Shown here in pieces: positions 15,059 to 23,737 of a stretch of DNA of 46,647 nt. The first letter of the stretch is position 1. The number at the start of each line of letters is the position of its first letter. A program made the position numbers and the translations under genes. A model generated the notes under the pieces. It was not told the DNA's origin. It ran no database searches and saw only the letters and a list, made by a program, of their open reading frames with translations. This DNA comes from an uncultured Collinsella sp. (lineage in GTDB: Bacteria; Actinomycetota; Coriobacteriia; Coriobacteriales; Coriobacteriaceae), in the NCBI GenBank assembly GCA_934630375.1, contig CAKTVQ010000012.1:1-46647 (forward strand). The letters run 5' to 3'.

Positions 15059-17740
15059 CTAGTCTTCGAGCAGGTCTTCGATAAAGCCGACGCGGTAGTG
15101 GGCGAAGATGACCTCGCCGCCGTCTTGCGTGGCATCCAGATCGACATCGCCCATGATGCCAAAGTCGTGGTCGCCATCCTCGTCGGCAAAGATTTGGTGC
15201 ACGTGCCACACGTGGTCGGTTTTCTCGTCGCTCTCGTCGATGGTAAACATCGCCGAGCTGCGGGCGTCGCCGTTGGTGAGGATTTCCTCGTGCTGCTCGT
15301 GATAGGCGTCGAGCGCCTTTTGCCAGCGAACCTCGCTCATGCCCCAGTCCTCATCGAGCTCGCCCAGGTCGCGGACGTGCTCGCGGGCTGCAAGGGTCAC
15401 GCGGCGGAAGAGCGCATTGCGCACCAGCAGGGTGCAGCCGCGGCGGTCTGCCACAACCTCGTCGATACCCTGAGGCGGCGCGGCGTCGAGTGCGGCCGGG
15501 TTGCCGGCGTTCTCCCACTCGTCCACCAGGCTCGAGTCCACCGAGCGCACCACAAAGCCCAGCCACGAGATAATGTCGCGCAAGCGCTCGTCGCGCTTCT
15601 CGATGGGCACGGTGCGATCGAGCGAGCGGTAGGCTTCGGCAAGGTAGCGCAGCAGGATGCCCTCGGAGCGGGCGATGCCGAGCTTTTGAATATAGCCCTT
15701 AAAGTCGCTCGCGCTCTCCAGCATGTCGCGCAGGACGCTCTTGGGCGAGAGCTGGTAGTCGTTGGCCCAGGGCACTTCTTGGCAGTACTTATCAAAGGCG
15801 GCATCGAGCAGTTCTTCAAGCGGCTTTTCGTAGGTGACATCTTGGATGCGCTCCAGGCGCTCCTCGTACTCGATGCCGTCAGCCTTCATCTCAGCCATGG
15901 CACGGTCGCGCGCAGCACGCTCCTGTGCGCGCAGCACCTGCTTGGGGTCCTCGAGTGTAGCCTCAACCATCGAGATGAGGTCCATGGTGTAGGTCTCGCT
16001 CTCGGGGTCGAGCAGCTCCAGCGCGGCGAGCAAAAACGGCGAGAGCGGCTGGTCGAGCGCAAAGTCCTCGGGCAGGTCGACCGTCAGCGCGTAGTCGATG
16101 TCAGGCGCGGCGTCAGCCGGAGCGTCGGGCGCGGGCGGCACCTCAGTGCGCACGACGACGCCGGAGTCGATGAGCGTGGCGAAGATCTCGTCGGCACGAA
16201 CCTCGAGCTTGGCCTTTTCCTCGGGCGTTTGCAGGCTTGTCTCGATGAGATCGTGCACGCGGGCGCGAGCGTCGCCACCCTGTTCGACCACGCTGATCAC
16301 CATGGAGTGCGTGATGCGCAGGCGCGGTTTGAGCGTCTCGGGTTGCGTCTCAATCAGGCGCTCAAAGGTCTGCTTGTTCCAGGTGACAAAGCCCTCCGGC
16401 GCCTTCTTCTTTTTAATCTTGCGGAGCTTTTTGGGGTCGTCGCCCGCCTTGGCCATGAGCTTGGCGTTCTCAATCTCGTGCTCCGGGGCTTCGGCGATGA
16501 CCATGCCCTCGGTGTCAAAGCCCGAGCGGCCGGCGCGGCCGGCGATCTGATGGAACTCGCGGGCGCGCAGGCGACGCATCTTGTAGCCGTCGAACTTGGT
16601 GAGCGCGGTGAGCACCACGGTGTGGATGGGAACATTGATGCCGACACCGAGCGTATCGGTGCCGCAGATGACGGGCAGCAATCCCTGCTGCGCCAGGCGC
16701 TCGACCAATAGGCGATAGCGCGGCAGCATGCCGGCGTGGTGCACGCCGACGCCGCAGCCGAGCAGGCGCTTGAGAATCTTGCCGAATGCCGTGGAGAAAC
16801 TCGTGCCCTTGGCAGCCTCCTTGATGGCCTCGCGCTGCTCCTTGCTGGCGATGCCAAAGTTGGCGAGCGATTGCGCCGTGGCAAGTGCAGCGTCCTGGCT
16901 AAAGTGCACGATGTAGAGCGGAGCCTCGCCGCGGCGCATCGCGAGCTCGACGGTGCCCTCGAGCGAGGTCGTTACATAGTCGTAGCTCAGCGGCACGGGA
17001 CGCGGGGCGTCGACGACCAGGTCGCAGGTGGCGCCGGTGTGCTCCTCGAGCGAAGCGGCGATCGCGGTGACATCGCCAAGCGTAGCGCTCATAAGCATGA
17101 ATTGTGTATGGGGCAGGGTGAGCAGCGGCACCTGCCAGGCCCAGCCGCGGTCGGGGTCGGCGAAGTAGTGGAACTCGTCCATGGCGACGCAACCCACGTC
17201 GGCGTCTTCGCCCTCGCGCAGCGCGTCGTTCGCAAGGATCTCGGCCGTGCAGCAGATGACGGGTGCCTTGGTGTTGATATGCGTGTCGCCGGTGATCATG
17301 CCGACGTTATCGCGGCCGAGCACCTGCACCAGGTCAAAAAACTTCTCGCTGACCAGGGCCTTGATGGGGGCGGTGTAATAGCAGCGCTTGCTTTGCGCCA
17401 TGCCCATAAAGAGCATGCCTAGTGCGACAAGCGACTTACCCGAGCCGGTCGGCGTGCCCAAAATGACATGGTCACCGGCGGCTAGATCCATCAGGGCTTC
17501 TTCTTGGTGGTCCCACAGCTCAATGCCGCGCTCGCTCGTCCATTCAAAGAAGCGCTCGAAGGCCTGATCGGGCGTGAGCCATGGTTCGGGCTCGCTGCCG
17601 TCCTCGGGCTCCCACCAGGTGGGGGAGAGCGCGCCGAGCGAGCCGAACTCGGCCTCGGTGCCCGTGCCGCCCGAGAACGAGCTGGCGGCGCCGGCGCCGG
17701 AAACGGTGCTGACGGAAGTATCTGTCGCGGTCTGTGCCAT
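15059..17740 (-). CDS. Ski2-like DEAD/DEAH-box helicase with DUF3516 C-terminus
   Basis: This superfamily 2 helicase has motif I GTPTGSGKS (95-103), motif II DEFH (188-191) in place of DEVH, motif III LMSATLGD, and motif VI HQIAGRAGRSGFD. The C-terminal half, containing the repeated Trp-Leu segments (ISWLGFVVRS), matches the actinobacterial DUF3516 class as I remember it. Such proteins probably unwind or remodel RNA. The start MAQTATDTSV at 17740 gives 893 residues; the frame continues to 17899 only by running into a 25-bp inverted repeat, so those residues are rejected. A weaker alternative start is ATG 17776. Single gene. Confidence 0.88.
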   Translation of the reverse strand: MAQTATDTSVSTVSGAGAASSFSGGTGTEAEFGSLGALSPTWWEPEDGSEPEPWLTPDQAFERFFEWTSERGIELWDHQEEALMDLAAGDHVILGTPTGSGKSLVALGMLFMGMAQSKRCYYTAPIKALVSEKFFDLVQVLGRDNVGMITGDTHINTKAPVICCTAEILANDALREGEDADVGCVAMDEFHYFADPDRGWAWQVPLLTLPHTQFMLMSATLGDVTAIAASLEEHTGATCDLVVDAPRPVPLSYDYVTTSLEGTVELAMRRGEAPLYIVHFSQDAALATAQSLANFGIASKEQREAIKEAAKGTSFSTAFGKILKRLLGCGVGVHHAGMLPRYRLLVERLAQQGLLPVICGTDTLGVGINVPIHTVVLTALTKFDGYKMRRLRAREFHQIAGRAGRSGFDTEGMVIAEAPEHEIENAKLMAKAGDDPKKLRKIKKKKAPEGFVTWNKQTFERLIETQPETLKPRLRITHSMVISVVEQGGDARARVHDLIETSLQTPEEKAKLEVRADEIFATLIDSGVVVRTEVPPAPDAPADAAPDIDYALTVDLPEDFALDQPLSPFLLAALELLDPESETYTMDLISMVEATLEDPKQVLRAQERAARDRAMAEMKADGIEYEERLERIQDVTYEKPLEELLDAAFDKYCQEVPWANDYQLSPKSVLRDMLESASDFKGYIQKLGIARSEGILLRYLAEAYRSLDRTVPIEKRDERLRDIISWLGFVVRSVDSSLVDEWENAGNPAALDAAPPQGIDEVVADRRGCTLLVRNALFRRVTLAAREHVRDLGELDEDWGMSEVRWQKALDAYHEQHEEILTNGDARSSAMFTIDESDEKTDHVWHVHQIFADEDGDHDFGIMGDVDLDATQDGGEVIFAHYRVGFIEDLLED

Positions 17741-17862
17741 GTGGTTTGCTTTCTCTCGCGTTTGTCCGCCATCCATTATGGCGTAGCGGCGGCATGGGGC
17801 GCCAGCGCGCGAGAAAATGCAGGAAATGGGCGTTCTGCCCAGCCCTTTGGCGCAGCTGCCAG

Positions 17863-17984
17863 CTAAGTGAGTAGACTTTTTGCAATATCGCGAGCACATG
17901 GCTTTTGCGCAAGGGCTCTACCTGCGGTTTTATTTTTCGCTATGCGGGTTGTGGTTGGCTATTGCAAAAAGTCTACTCACTTAG
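17863..17984. repeat. 25-bp perfect inverted repeat with 72-bp core
   Basis: Positions 17863-17887 (starting CTAAGTGAGT, ending TTGCAATA) are the exact complement of 17960-17984. The core contains weaker internal stems. It lies in the 309-bp gap between the helicase start and the trmB stop, where no gene is seen. No transposase is present, so it may be a MITE-like element or a long terminator hairpin. Confidence 0.7.
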
Positions 17985-18049
17985 ATTTGAGGGTCGTTCG
18001 CTGGCGCCTATTTGCGCTTGTTTGCCGACGCCGCGACCATCAGAGGCCT

Positions 18050-18889
18050 CTAGGGCTCCTGCGGTAAACGCTTCTTGCCCTTGCGGGCGCGGTTCTTAAA
18101 GTTTTCGACGGCTTCTTCCATGCCGAGGGGCACGTAGGTGAGCTCATCGAGGTCGTCGGGCAGATAGCAGGCGAGGCTTTGCTCCTGCGCCCGGCCTGTC
18201 GCGAGCTGCTCTTCGGTGGGCTTCTCGCCGGGTGTGGCGCAGATGCCATAGACGACGGCGCCCATCTCGCGCGTGCGGCATTCGTATTCGGTCTCGGGAT
18301 GCTCGGGATGGTCGCGGCGTACGTCGTCACTTACCCAAAGCGTGTCGTAGCCGGCCGCGGCAAACTGCCCCAGGGCGTAGTCGCGCAGCGGCTTGCTATC
18401 GGTGCGCAGCGTGACGGTGACGCCGGCTGCGAAGAGCGGACGGTACAGCATTAGATGGTCGACATGGACAAGGCGCTTTTTGGCGTACTTGGCCTTGGGC
18501 TGCGGCGTGGGAAAGTTGATAGTGACAGCATCGAGCTCGCCTGCAGCAAATAGCTTCGGCAGCGATGCGGCGCCTCGTGGCAAGACGAGAGCGTTGGGCA
18601 GCTCCTGCTCGCAAATCTTCTGCGCGGCATAGGCGATGCAGATGGGCTCCTGGTCCATGCCGATAAAGAGCGTGTCGGGCTCACGGTGAGCACGCTCAAC
18701 CAAGTAGGTTCCTTTGCCGCAGCCCAGATCGAGATGAAGGCGGGCGAAGGGCTTGCCGCCAGCCGGCGTGCATGCCTCACGCCAGTGCCCAGCATAGTTC
18801 TCGGGGCTCGTCTCGATGGCGTCGGCGTAGCGCTCCAGGCGCTCCTCGAGCACAAAGTTCTTAGGCGTGCGAACGTGGACGGCTCCCAT
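18050..18889 (-). CDS. trmB: tRNA (guanine-N7-)-methyltransferase
   Basis: TrmB methylates G46 in the variable loop of tRNAs with SAM. The SAM motif LDLGCGKGTYL and the family hallmark NFPTPQPKAKYAKKRLV are present; the hallmark is usually NFPDPWPKxxHxKRR, so Asp-Pro-Trp is changed to Thr-Pro-Gln. At 279 residues it is longer than the common 210-240, with an extra C-terminal tail. AAGGAGCCTC directly precedes the ATG. The upstream neighbour on the same strand is another, likely tRNA-directed, methyltransferase. Confidence 0.85.
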   Translation of the reverse strand: MGAVHVRTPKNFVLEERLERYADAIETSPENYAGHWREACTPAGGKPFARLHLDLGCGKGTYLVERAHREPDTLFIGMDQEPICIAYAAQKICEQELPNALVLPRGAASLPKLFAAGELDAVTINFPTPQPKAKYAKKRLVHVDHLMLYRPLFAAGVTVTLRTDSKPLRDYALGQFAAAGYDTLWVSDDVRRDHPEHPETEYECRTREMGAVVYGICATPGEKPTEEQLATGRAQEQSLACYLPDDLDELTYVPLGMEEAVENFKNRARKGKKRLPQEP

Positions 18890-18911
18890 GAGGCTCCTTG
18901 GTTATAAGTAT

Positions 18912-18933
18912 GGAACGCATGACCGTGCGTTCC
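18912..18933 (-). promoter_or_regulatory. Hairpin in the trmB leader
   Basis: GGAACGCA (18912-18919) pairs with TGCGTTCC (18926-18933) around a 6-nt loop, 23 bp upstream of trmB. Read on the minus strand it is followed by ATACTTATAA. It may end the upstream methyltransferase transcript or shape the trmB leader. Confidence 0.4.
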
Positions 18934-19006
18934 GGCAACGGGTTGGAAGGGGTGGGCGCGATTTGCCCGAAAGATGCGGTGTGGCTTAGCGACGAATCGC
19001 TGACGC

Positions 19007-19879
19007 CTACAAGCGCTTAAGGATTACGTAACGGTTGAGCTCGCCGCTGCGACCGTCGGCGTGGAAACGCTCAAGCTCGCGTACGGGGACCTCGCCGCTC
19101 TTGTAGAACGTGCGCACGCCGCGCACCAGGTCGGTGATCTGCTGGTCGTCAAAGTGGTGGCAATAGCGGTAAGCGTGGCGGTCGTTTTGCCAGCCAATGA
19201 GGTGGTCGCCGACTTCAAACTGCGCGGAGTCGTAGCCCTCAAACGGCGGGGTGAGCTCGGCGCGGGCCTCGGCGCGAACGGCCTTGCGCGCCATGCGCTC
19301 GTCGTTCATAAACTCCCAAAAGCTGATGGCGATGATGCCGCCCGGGCGCGTTTGGCGTACCAGGGCGTCGAGCACGCGCACGCGGTACTCACACGACGGC
19401 ACATGGTGCATAAAGCCAAAGCAGACCGAGATGTCGGCAAGCGGGGCGTCGAAAAGCACGTCGGGCGTCTCGGCAGGGTTGAGCTTCATGAGGGCATCGA
19501 GCACGTCGAGTTCTTGGAAGTGCAAGTTGGGGATGCGCAGGGCATGACCGCGCGCGTCGATGGCCAGATCCTGGCACGAGTCGACGCCGTAGAACTCAAA
19601 GGGGCAGCTGGCATCCGCCGAGGGACTCGCGCCATCTACGCCCTTGGCGGCAAGCGTGCCGCCGGCGGCAAAGTTCTCGAATCGCATATTGCCGCAGGCA
19701 AGGTCGAAGACACGGACGGGATGCTCGATGGTGGCCACATCGAGCTGCTCGAGCGCGATGTCCATAGTGCGCACCCAGCCGGGCCACGGGGCCTGGCGCG
19801 TATCGGAAAAGGAGGCGGAGTGCTCGCGATAGAACGTATTGTTGAGCTGGATGAGCGATGAGGCGAAATCGCGGTTCAC
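19007..19879 (-). CDS. SAM-dependent methyltransferase, Trm9/ALKBH8-like
   Basis: The N-terminus reads ASFSDTRQAPWPGW, very close to the HFS(S/E)TRxxPWP motif that opens Trm9 and the ALKBH8 methyltransferase domain. A class I SAM site follows (VFDLACGNMRFENF), then DISVCFGFMHHVPS and a GGIIAISFWEF strand. Trm9 proteins esterify the carboxymethyl group placed on wobble uridine by Elongator. An elp3 gene lies 2 kb away, which fits. The GTG at 19879 is chosen because GGAGGGAG lies 9 nt upstream; the frame extends to 20014 without support. It has 290 residues. The 267 bp upstream, shared with a divergent regulator, hold no further gene. The Trm9 assignment is an inference from motifs. Confidence 0.65.
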   Translation of the reverse strand: MNRDFASSLIQLNNTFYREHSASFSDTRQAPWPGWVRTMDIALEQLDVATIEHPVRVFDLACGNMRFENFAAGGTLAAKGVDGASPSADASCPFEFYGVDSCQDLAIDARGHALRIPNLHFQELDVLDALMKLNPAETPDVLFDAPLADISVCFGFMHHVPSCEYRVRVLDALVRQTRPGGIIAISFWEFMNDERMARKAVRAEARAELTPPFEGYDSAQFEVGDHLIGWQNDRHAYRYCHHFDDQQITDLVRGVRTFYKSGEVPVRELERFHADGRSGELNRYVILKRL

Positions 19880-20146
19880 GGCGCGGGACTCCCTCCGTTG
19901 GCGGTGCGGAATAAACAGTACGACCATACTACCGTTAACGCCGCAACGGGGACAACCGAGCGACGGGTCATTGCTTTGTTTGGACACATTTCCGCAGCTC
20001 ATATGCGCCCGCAACCGCCGGTTGTCAAAATACTCACTAGAATAGGTGGCATGTTTTTGGCGGTGGCGGATAGATTTTTAACTGTGCAAGGCGCCTTAAG
20101 AACAAAACGGTCCGGCGGCACGGCTGGCAAAAGCATAGGAGGAACC

Positions 20147-20863
20147 ATGAATGTAGAAACTGCGCAGCGGCTCGCCGACCTTCGCCGCAGCAAGGGCTTT
20201 AGCCAAGAGGGGCTAGCGCGAAAGCTGGGGCTGTCGCGCCAGGCGGTCAGTAAATGGGAACGCGCGGAGAGCTCGCCCGATACCGAGAATCTGATCTCGC
20301 TCGCCAAGCTCTATGGTGTGAGCCTGGACGAGCTGCTCAATCCGAGTGATGAGATCGAGGACGACATCGTGTTTGAGAACGAGGACCGCGCCCGTCAGCG
20401 CGAGGCCGAGGCGGCAGAGCGCGCCCGCACCCATGAGGCAGCGGCGCGTGCGACTGAGGCGGCAACGCAGGCGAGTGATGCCGCCGCCAAGGCGGCGCAG
20501 GCGGCGAGTTGGAGTGCACAGGCCGCCAATGCCGCTACGGCGCAGGCGACGAGTGGCGGCGCGGTTGGCTCGACTCCGGTGAAGGGGCCGTTCCAGTCGT
20601 TCCCGTATTGGGCTGTGTGCTGGCTGCTGTTCTTTTTGCTGATGTTCCTGTTTGGTGGCGCCCCCTTTGCCGCTCTGATTTTCTTTACGATCCCCATTTA
20701 TCACTGGGTGGCGCGTGCGCTCGATGGCGATTGGGCGCGCGGGGATATTCGGGTCGGTCCGGCGCCGGAGGCGGCTAAGGCTCAGGGTGTTTCCGCTGCG
20801 GTTGACGCTGACATGGCTGCCGCGGCCACCGCTGAGCCGAGTGCCAAAGATGGTGATGAATGA
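20147..20863 (+). CDS. Membrane-tethered XRE-family regulator
   Basis: Residues 1-65 are a canonical XRE helix-turn-helix (LARKLGLSRQAVSKWERAES). Residues 80-135 are a charged then alanine-rich helix, and about 155-190 form two membrane spans (YWAVCWLLFFLLMFLF and AALIFFTIPIYHWV). DNA-binding proteins held in the membrane like this usually transmit envelope signals. The start follows AGGAGG by 4 nt; the open frame upstream is not coding. The stop overlaps the start of the DUF4097 gene in an ATGATGA arrangement, so they are translationally coupled and probably act together. It has 238 residues. Confidence 0.88.
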   Translation: MNVETAQRLADLRRSKGFSQEGLARKLGLSRQAVSKWERAESSPDTENLISLAKLYGVSLDELLNPSDEIEDDIVFENEDRARQREAEAAERARTHEAAARATEAATQASDAAAKAAQAASWSAQAANAATAQATSGGAVGSTPVKGPFQSFPYWAVCWLLFFLLMFLFGGAPFAALIFFTIPIYHWVARALDGDWARGDIRVGPAPEAAKAQGVSAAVDADMAAAATAEPSAKDGDE

Positions 20864-21729
20864 TGAAGCTCTCACATGAATCCAAGGTGCGCTTGGGCGT
20901 TGGTATCGGAGCGTTTGTGCTCATCATCGGGCTTGTCTTTGGTATTTCGCGGATGCTGATTCATTTTGATGGGCCATGGAACCTTGGTGCTGTTGCAATC
21001 GACTGGCCTGGCAAGGGTGGCGGTAACTATTCCGCTCGGCCTCAGCAGCTTTCGAGCGAAACGTTTGATGCCGACGCGTTCACATCGCTTGACCTGGATG
21101 TGACGTCGGGCACGGTCGAGGTCAAACACGTCTCCGGCGGACCGGTGCGTGTTATCGAAAGCGGCCGTGTGGCAAAAGGAGCCACTGCTTACGATGCGGC
21201 GACCCAGAACCTGGCTGAGATCAAGGGCTCTACGCTTAAGATCCGCCAGTTCGACTGCGATGATGAGCGTGCGATTGACCGCACGGTTACCGTCGAGCTG
21301 CCGCGCGAGGTTGCGGATAACCTGGTGGGCATTACGGCGAATGTAGGGTCGGGTGACCTGACGGTCACAGACATTGCGTGCCATGACCTCAACCTGACTT
21401 TGGACTCGGGAGACGTTGAGTTTGCGGGCACCGTGACCGATACCCTGAATGCCGAGGTCGGTTCGGGCGATATGACGTTCGAGTTCTACCAGGCCCCCGC
21501 GAAGTCGATGGACGTGAGCGTGGGCTCGGGCGATGTGGAGATGACGGTTCCGAACTCGACGGGCTTTAAAGCGAGCCTCACCTTGGGCAGCGGCGACTTC
21601 GAGAGCGATTTCCTCCCGCTTGGCTACGATGGCGAGACTATTTTGAATCTTGAATTCGATAACGGTGACAAGTCTGCTACGTATCGATTTGAGGTTGGTT
21701 CGGGCGACATGTCGTTTGATCCGGAATGA
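20860..21729 (+). CDS. DUF4097 (toastrack-fold) membrane-anchored protein
   Basis: One N-terminal membrane span (residues about 14-33) is followed by an extracytoplasmic beta-repeat domain. VGSGDLTV, LDSGDVEF, VGSGDMTF, VGSGDVEM and LGSGDFES recur about every 20 residues, the signature of the DUF4097 beta-solenoid. Such domains accompany envelope-stress regulators (for example LiaI/PspC systems), where they may act as sensors. Coupling to the membrane XRE gene suggests it signals to that regulator. ATG 20860 or 20863 may both serve; the product has 288-289 residues. Confidence 0.82.
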   Translation: MMKLSHESKVRLGVGIGAFVLIIGLVFGISRMLIHFDGPWNLGAVAIDWPGKGGGNYSARPQQLSSETFDADAFTSLDLDVTSGTVEVKHVSGGPVRVIESGRVAKGATAYDAATQNLAEIKGSTLKIRQFDCDDERAIDRTVTVELPREVADNLVGITANVGSGDLTVTDIACHDLNLTLDSGDVEFAGTVTDTLNAEVGSGDMTFEFYQAPAKSMDVSVGSGDVEMTVPNSTGFKASLTLGSGDFESDFLPLGYDGETILNLEFDNGDKSATYRFEVGSGDMSFDPE

Positions 21730-21781
21730 TGACGGCGGGCTGAGTCCGCAAACGTAGATGCTTGAGAATGCTCTTTGATGG

Positions 21782-21816
21782 AGGCGCCGGAGCCGAGGTC
21801 GGCTCCGGCGCCTTTG
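21782..21816 (+). terminator. Terminator after the XRE-DUF4097 operon
   Basis: AGGCGCCGGAGCC (21782-21794) pairs with GGCTCCGGCGCCT (21801-21813) around GAGGTC, followed by TTTGCCTTT. Confidence 0.8.
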
Positions 21817-21832
21817 CCTTTACAATGGGGGC

Positions 21833-23737
21833 ATGGAACAGATTATCTTGAACATACTCGAGGCCCTGCGTCGCGGTGAGACCGTGGACGACAAGGCGCT
21901 CGTCAAACTGATACATGCCGAGGCGCGCCGCGAGGGTGCCGACAAACGCGATTTGGCCAAGCGTCGCCTGCTGCCGTTTTACCAGCGGGTGAAGCGCGAA
22001 GAGCCGGCTCGTTGGGCTGGGTGGAATGTCGATGCCGAGCTGGAGCGTCAACTGCTGCAGGCGCTGCGCATGAAGCCGCGCCGCACGGCTTCGGGTGTGG
22101 CGACCATTACCGTTATCACCAAGCCGTGGCCGTGCTCGGGCGATTGCCTGTTTTGCCCCAACGACCTGCGCATGCCCAAAAGCTATCTGCACGCTGAGCC
22201 GGCGTGCGCCCGTGCGGAGCAAAACTGCTTCGATCCGTATCTGCAGGTGAGTGCCCGTTTGACGGCGCTATCGCAGATGGGGCATGCGACCGATAAGATC
22301 GAGCTCATCGTGCTCGGCGGCACCTGGAGCGATTATCCGGAAGGCTATCAGACCTGGTTTATGTCGGAGCTCTTCCGCGCGCTCGATGACGATGCCGTGG
22401 CCGGCGTGGCGGCCAATCCCATGCTGGCGCGTCCGGGTATTAGCCGCGCCGAGGCGGGGCGCCTGCTTGATGACGCTCCCGCCGATGCGCTGCCGCCGGT
22501 GGTGGCGGAGCGTCGCGAGCGCTATCGGGCTGCCGGTATTGCGACCGATGAGGTTGAGCTCGCAAGCGGTGTTGCTGGCGAACAGGAGCGCGTGGACGCT
22601 GCTGTGGGCGGCTACAACCGTGCGGTGCGTCGGCTGTACGGCCCTGGTACGCCGTGGGGCGAGGTTGCCGAGTGGCAGACAGCCACGATGGAAGAGCTCG
22701 AACGTCAGCAACGCATTAACGAGACGGCGAAGCATCGCGTGGTGGGGCTCGTTATCGAGACCCGCCCCGATGCCGTGACGCCGCAGGCGCTTACGCTCAT
22801 TCGCCGTCTGGGCTGCACCAAGATCCAGATGGGTATTCAGAGTCTCGACCAGCACCTGCTCGACATTAACGAGCGTCGCATTACGGTGGCTCAGATTGAG
22901 CGTGCGTTTTCGCTTGCAAGGCTGTTTGGCTTTAAGATCCACGCGCACTTTATGCTCAACTTGCTGGGCGCCACACCCGAGGGGGACAAGCTCGACTACG
23001 AGCGCTTTATGACCGAGGGCGCCTTTATGCCCGACGAGGTCAAGGTCTACCCGTGCGCGCTCATTGAGGGTTCGCGTCTGGTGGGCTGTTACGAGCGTGG
23101 CGAGTGGCGCCCCTATACCGAGGAGGAACTGCTCGACGTGCTGGCCGACGACATTGTGGTGACGCCGGCGTTTTGCCGTATCAGCCGTATGATTCGCGAC
23201 TTTAGCTCCGACGACATCATGGTGGGCAATAAGAAGCCTAACCTGCGTCAACTCGTCGAGAATCGCTTGGCGGCCCGCGGCGAGGGTACAAAGGTGCGTG
23301 AGATCCGCTATCGCGAGATCAGCACCGCGGGCGCCGATTTGCATGAACTCTCTCTTGATGAGGTTGCTTACGAGACGCCGGTGACGAGCGAACGTTTTTT
23401 GCAGTGGGTGACGCCCGAGGGCAAGATCGCCGGCTTTTTGCGCTTGTCGCTGCCCGATCGCGCGTTTGTTGCCGCGCATGCGGACGAGCTGCCGACGTTG
23501 CCGGACGAGGCGATGATTCGCGAGGTGCACGTGTATGGCATGGCGGCGCGTGTGGGTGATCAGGGCCAGGCGGCTCAGCATCACGGTCTGGGGCGTTCGC
23601 TCGTGGAGCGTGCATGCCAGATTGCTCGGGATGCGGGCTATACGCGCATCAATGTGATTAGCGCGATTGGCACGCGTGAGTACTATCGCCACCTTGGTTT
23701 TTACGACCATAGCCTCTATCTGCAAAAGGAGCTCTAG
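21833..23737 (+). CDS. elp3: Elp3-family radical SAM/GNAT tRNA wobble-uridine enzyme
   Basis: Elp3 adds a carboxymethyl-type group to C5 of U34 in tRNA, using acetyl-CoA and a radical SAM cluster. The cluster cysteines are visible in CSGDCLFCPNDLRMPKSYL (Cys101, Cys105, Cys108). The radical SAM barrel continues with IQMGIQSLD and HAHFMLNLLGATPEGD. The C-terminal acetyltransferase domain includes HVYGMAARVG, QHHGLGRSLVERA and EYYRHLGF. At 634 residues it matches bacterial and archaeal Elp3, which work without other Elongator subunits. GGGGG lies just before the ATG. The next gene starts immediately after its stop codon. Confidence 0.93.
   Translation: MEQIILNILEALRRGETVDDKALVKLIHAEARREGADKRDLAKRRLLPFYQRVKREEPARWAGWNVDAELERQLLQALRMKPRRTASGVATITVITKPWPCSGDCLFCPNDLRMPKSYLHAEPACARAEQNCFDPYLQVSARLTALSQMGHATDKIELIVLGGTWSDYPEGYQTWFMSELFRALDDDAVAGVAANPMLARPGISRAEAGRLLDDAPADALPPVVAERRERYRAAGIATDEVELASGVAGEQERVDAAVGGYNRAVRRLYGPGTPWGEVAEWQTATMEELERQQRINETAKHRVVGLVIETRPDAVTPQALTLIRRLGCTKIQMGIQSLDQHLLDINERRITVAQIERAFSLARLFGFKIHAHFMLNLLGATPEGDKLDYERFMTEGAFMPDEVKVYPCALIEGSRLVGCYERGEWRPYTEEELLDVLADDIVVTPAFCRISRMIRDFSSDDIMVGNKKPNLRQLVENRLAARGEGTKVREIRYREISTAGADLHELSLDEVAYETPVTSERFLQWVTPEGKIAGFLRLSLPDRAFVAAHADELPTLPDEAMIREVHVYGMAARVGDQGQAAQHHGLGRSLVERACQIARDAGYTRINVISAIGTREYYRHLGFYDHSLYLQKEL

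Noticed and set aside
17741..17899. N-terminal extension of the Ski2-like helicase
   Set aside because: The added residues are translated from one arm of the 25-bp inverted repeat and have no ribosome site.
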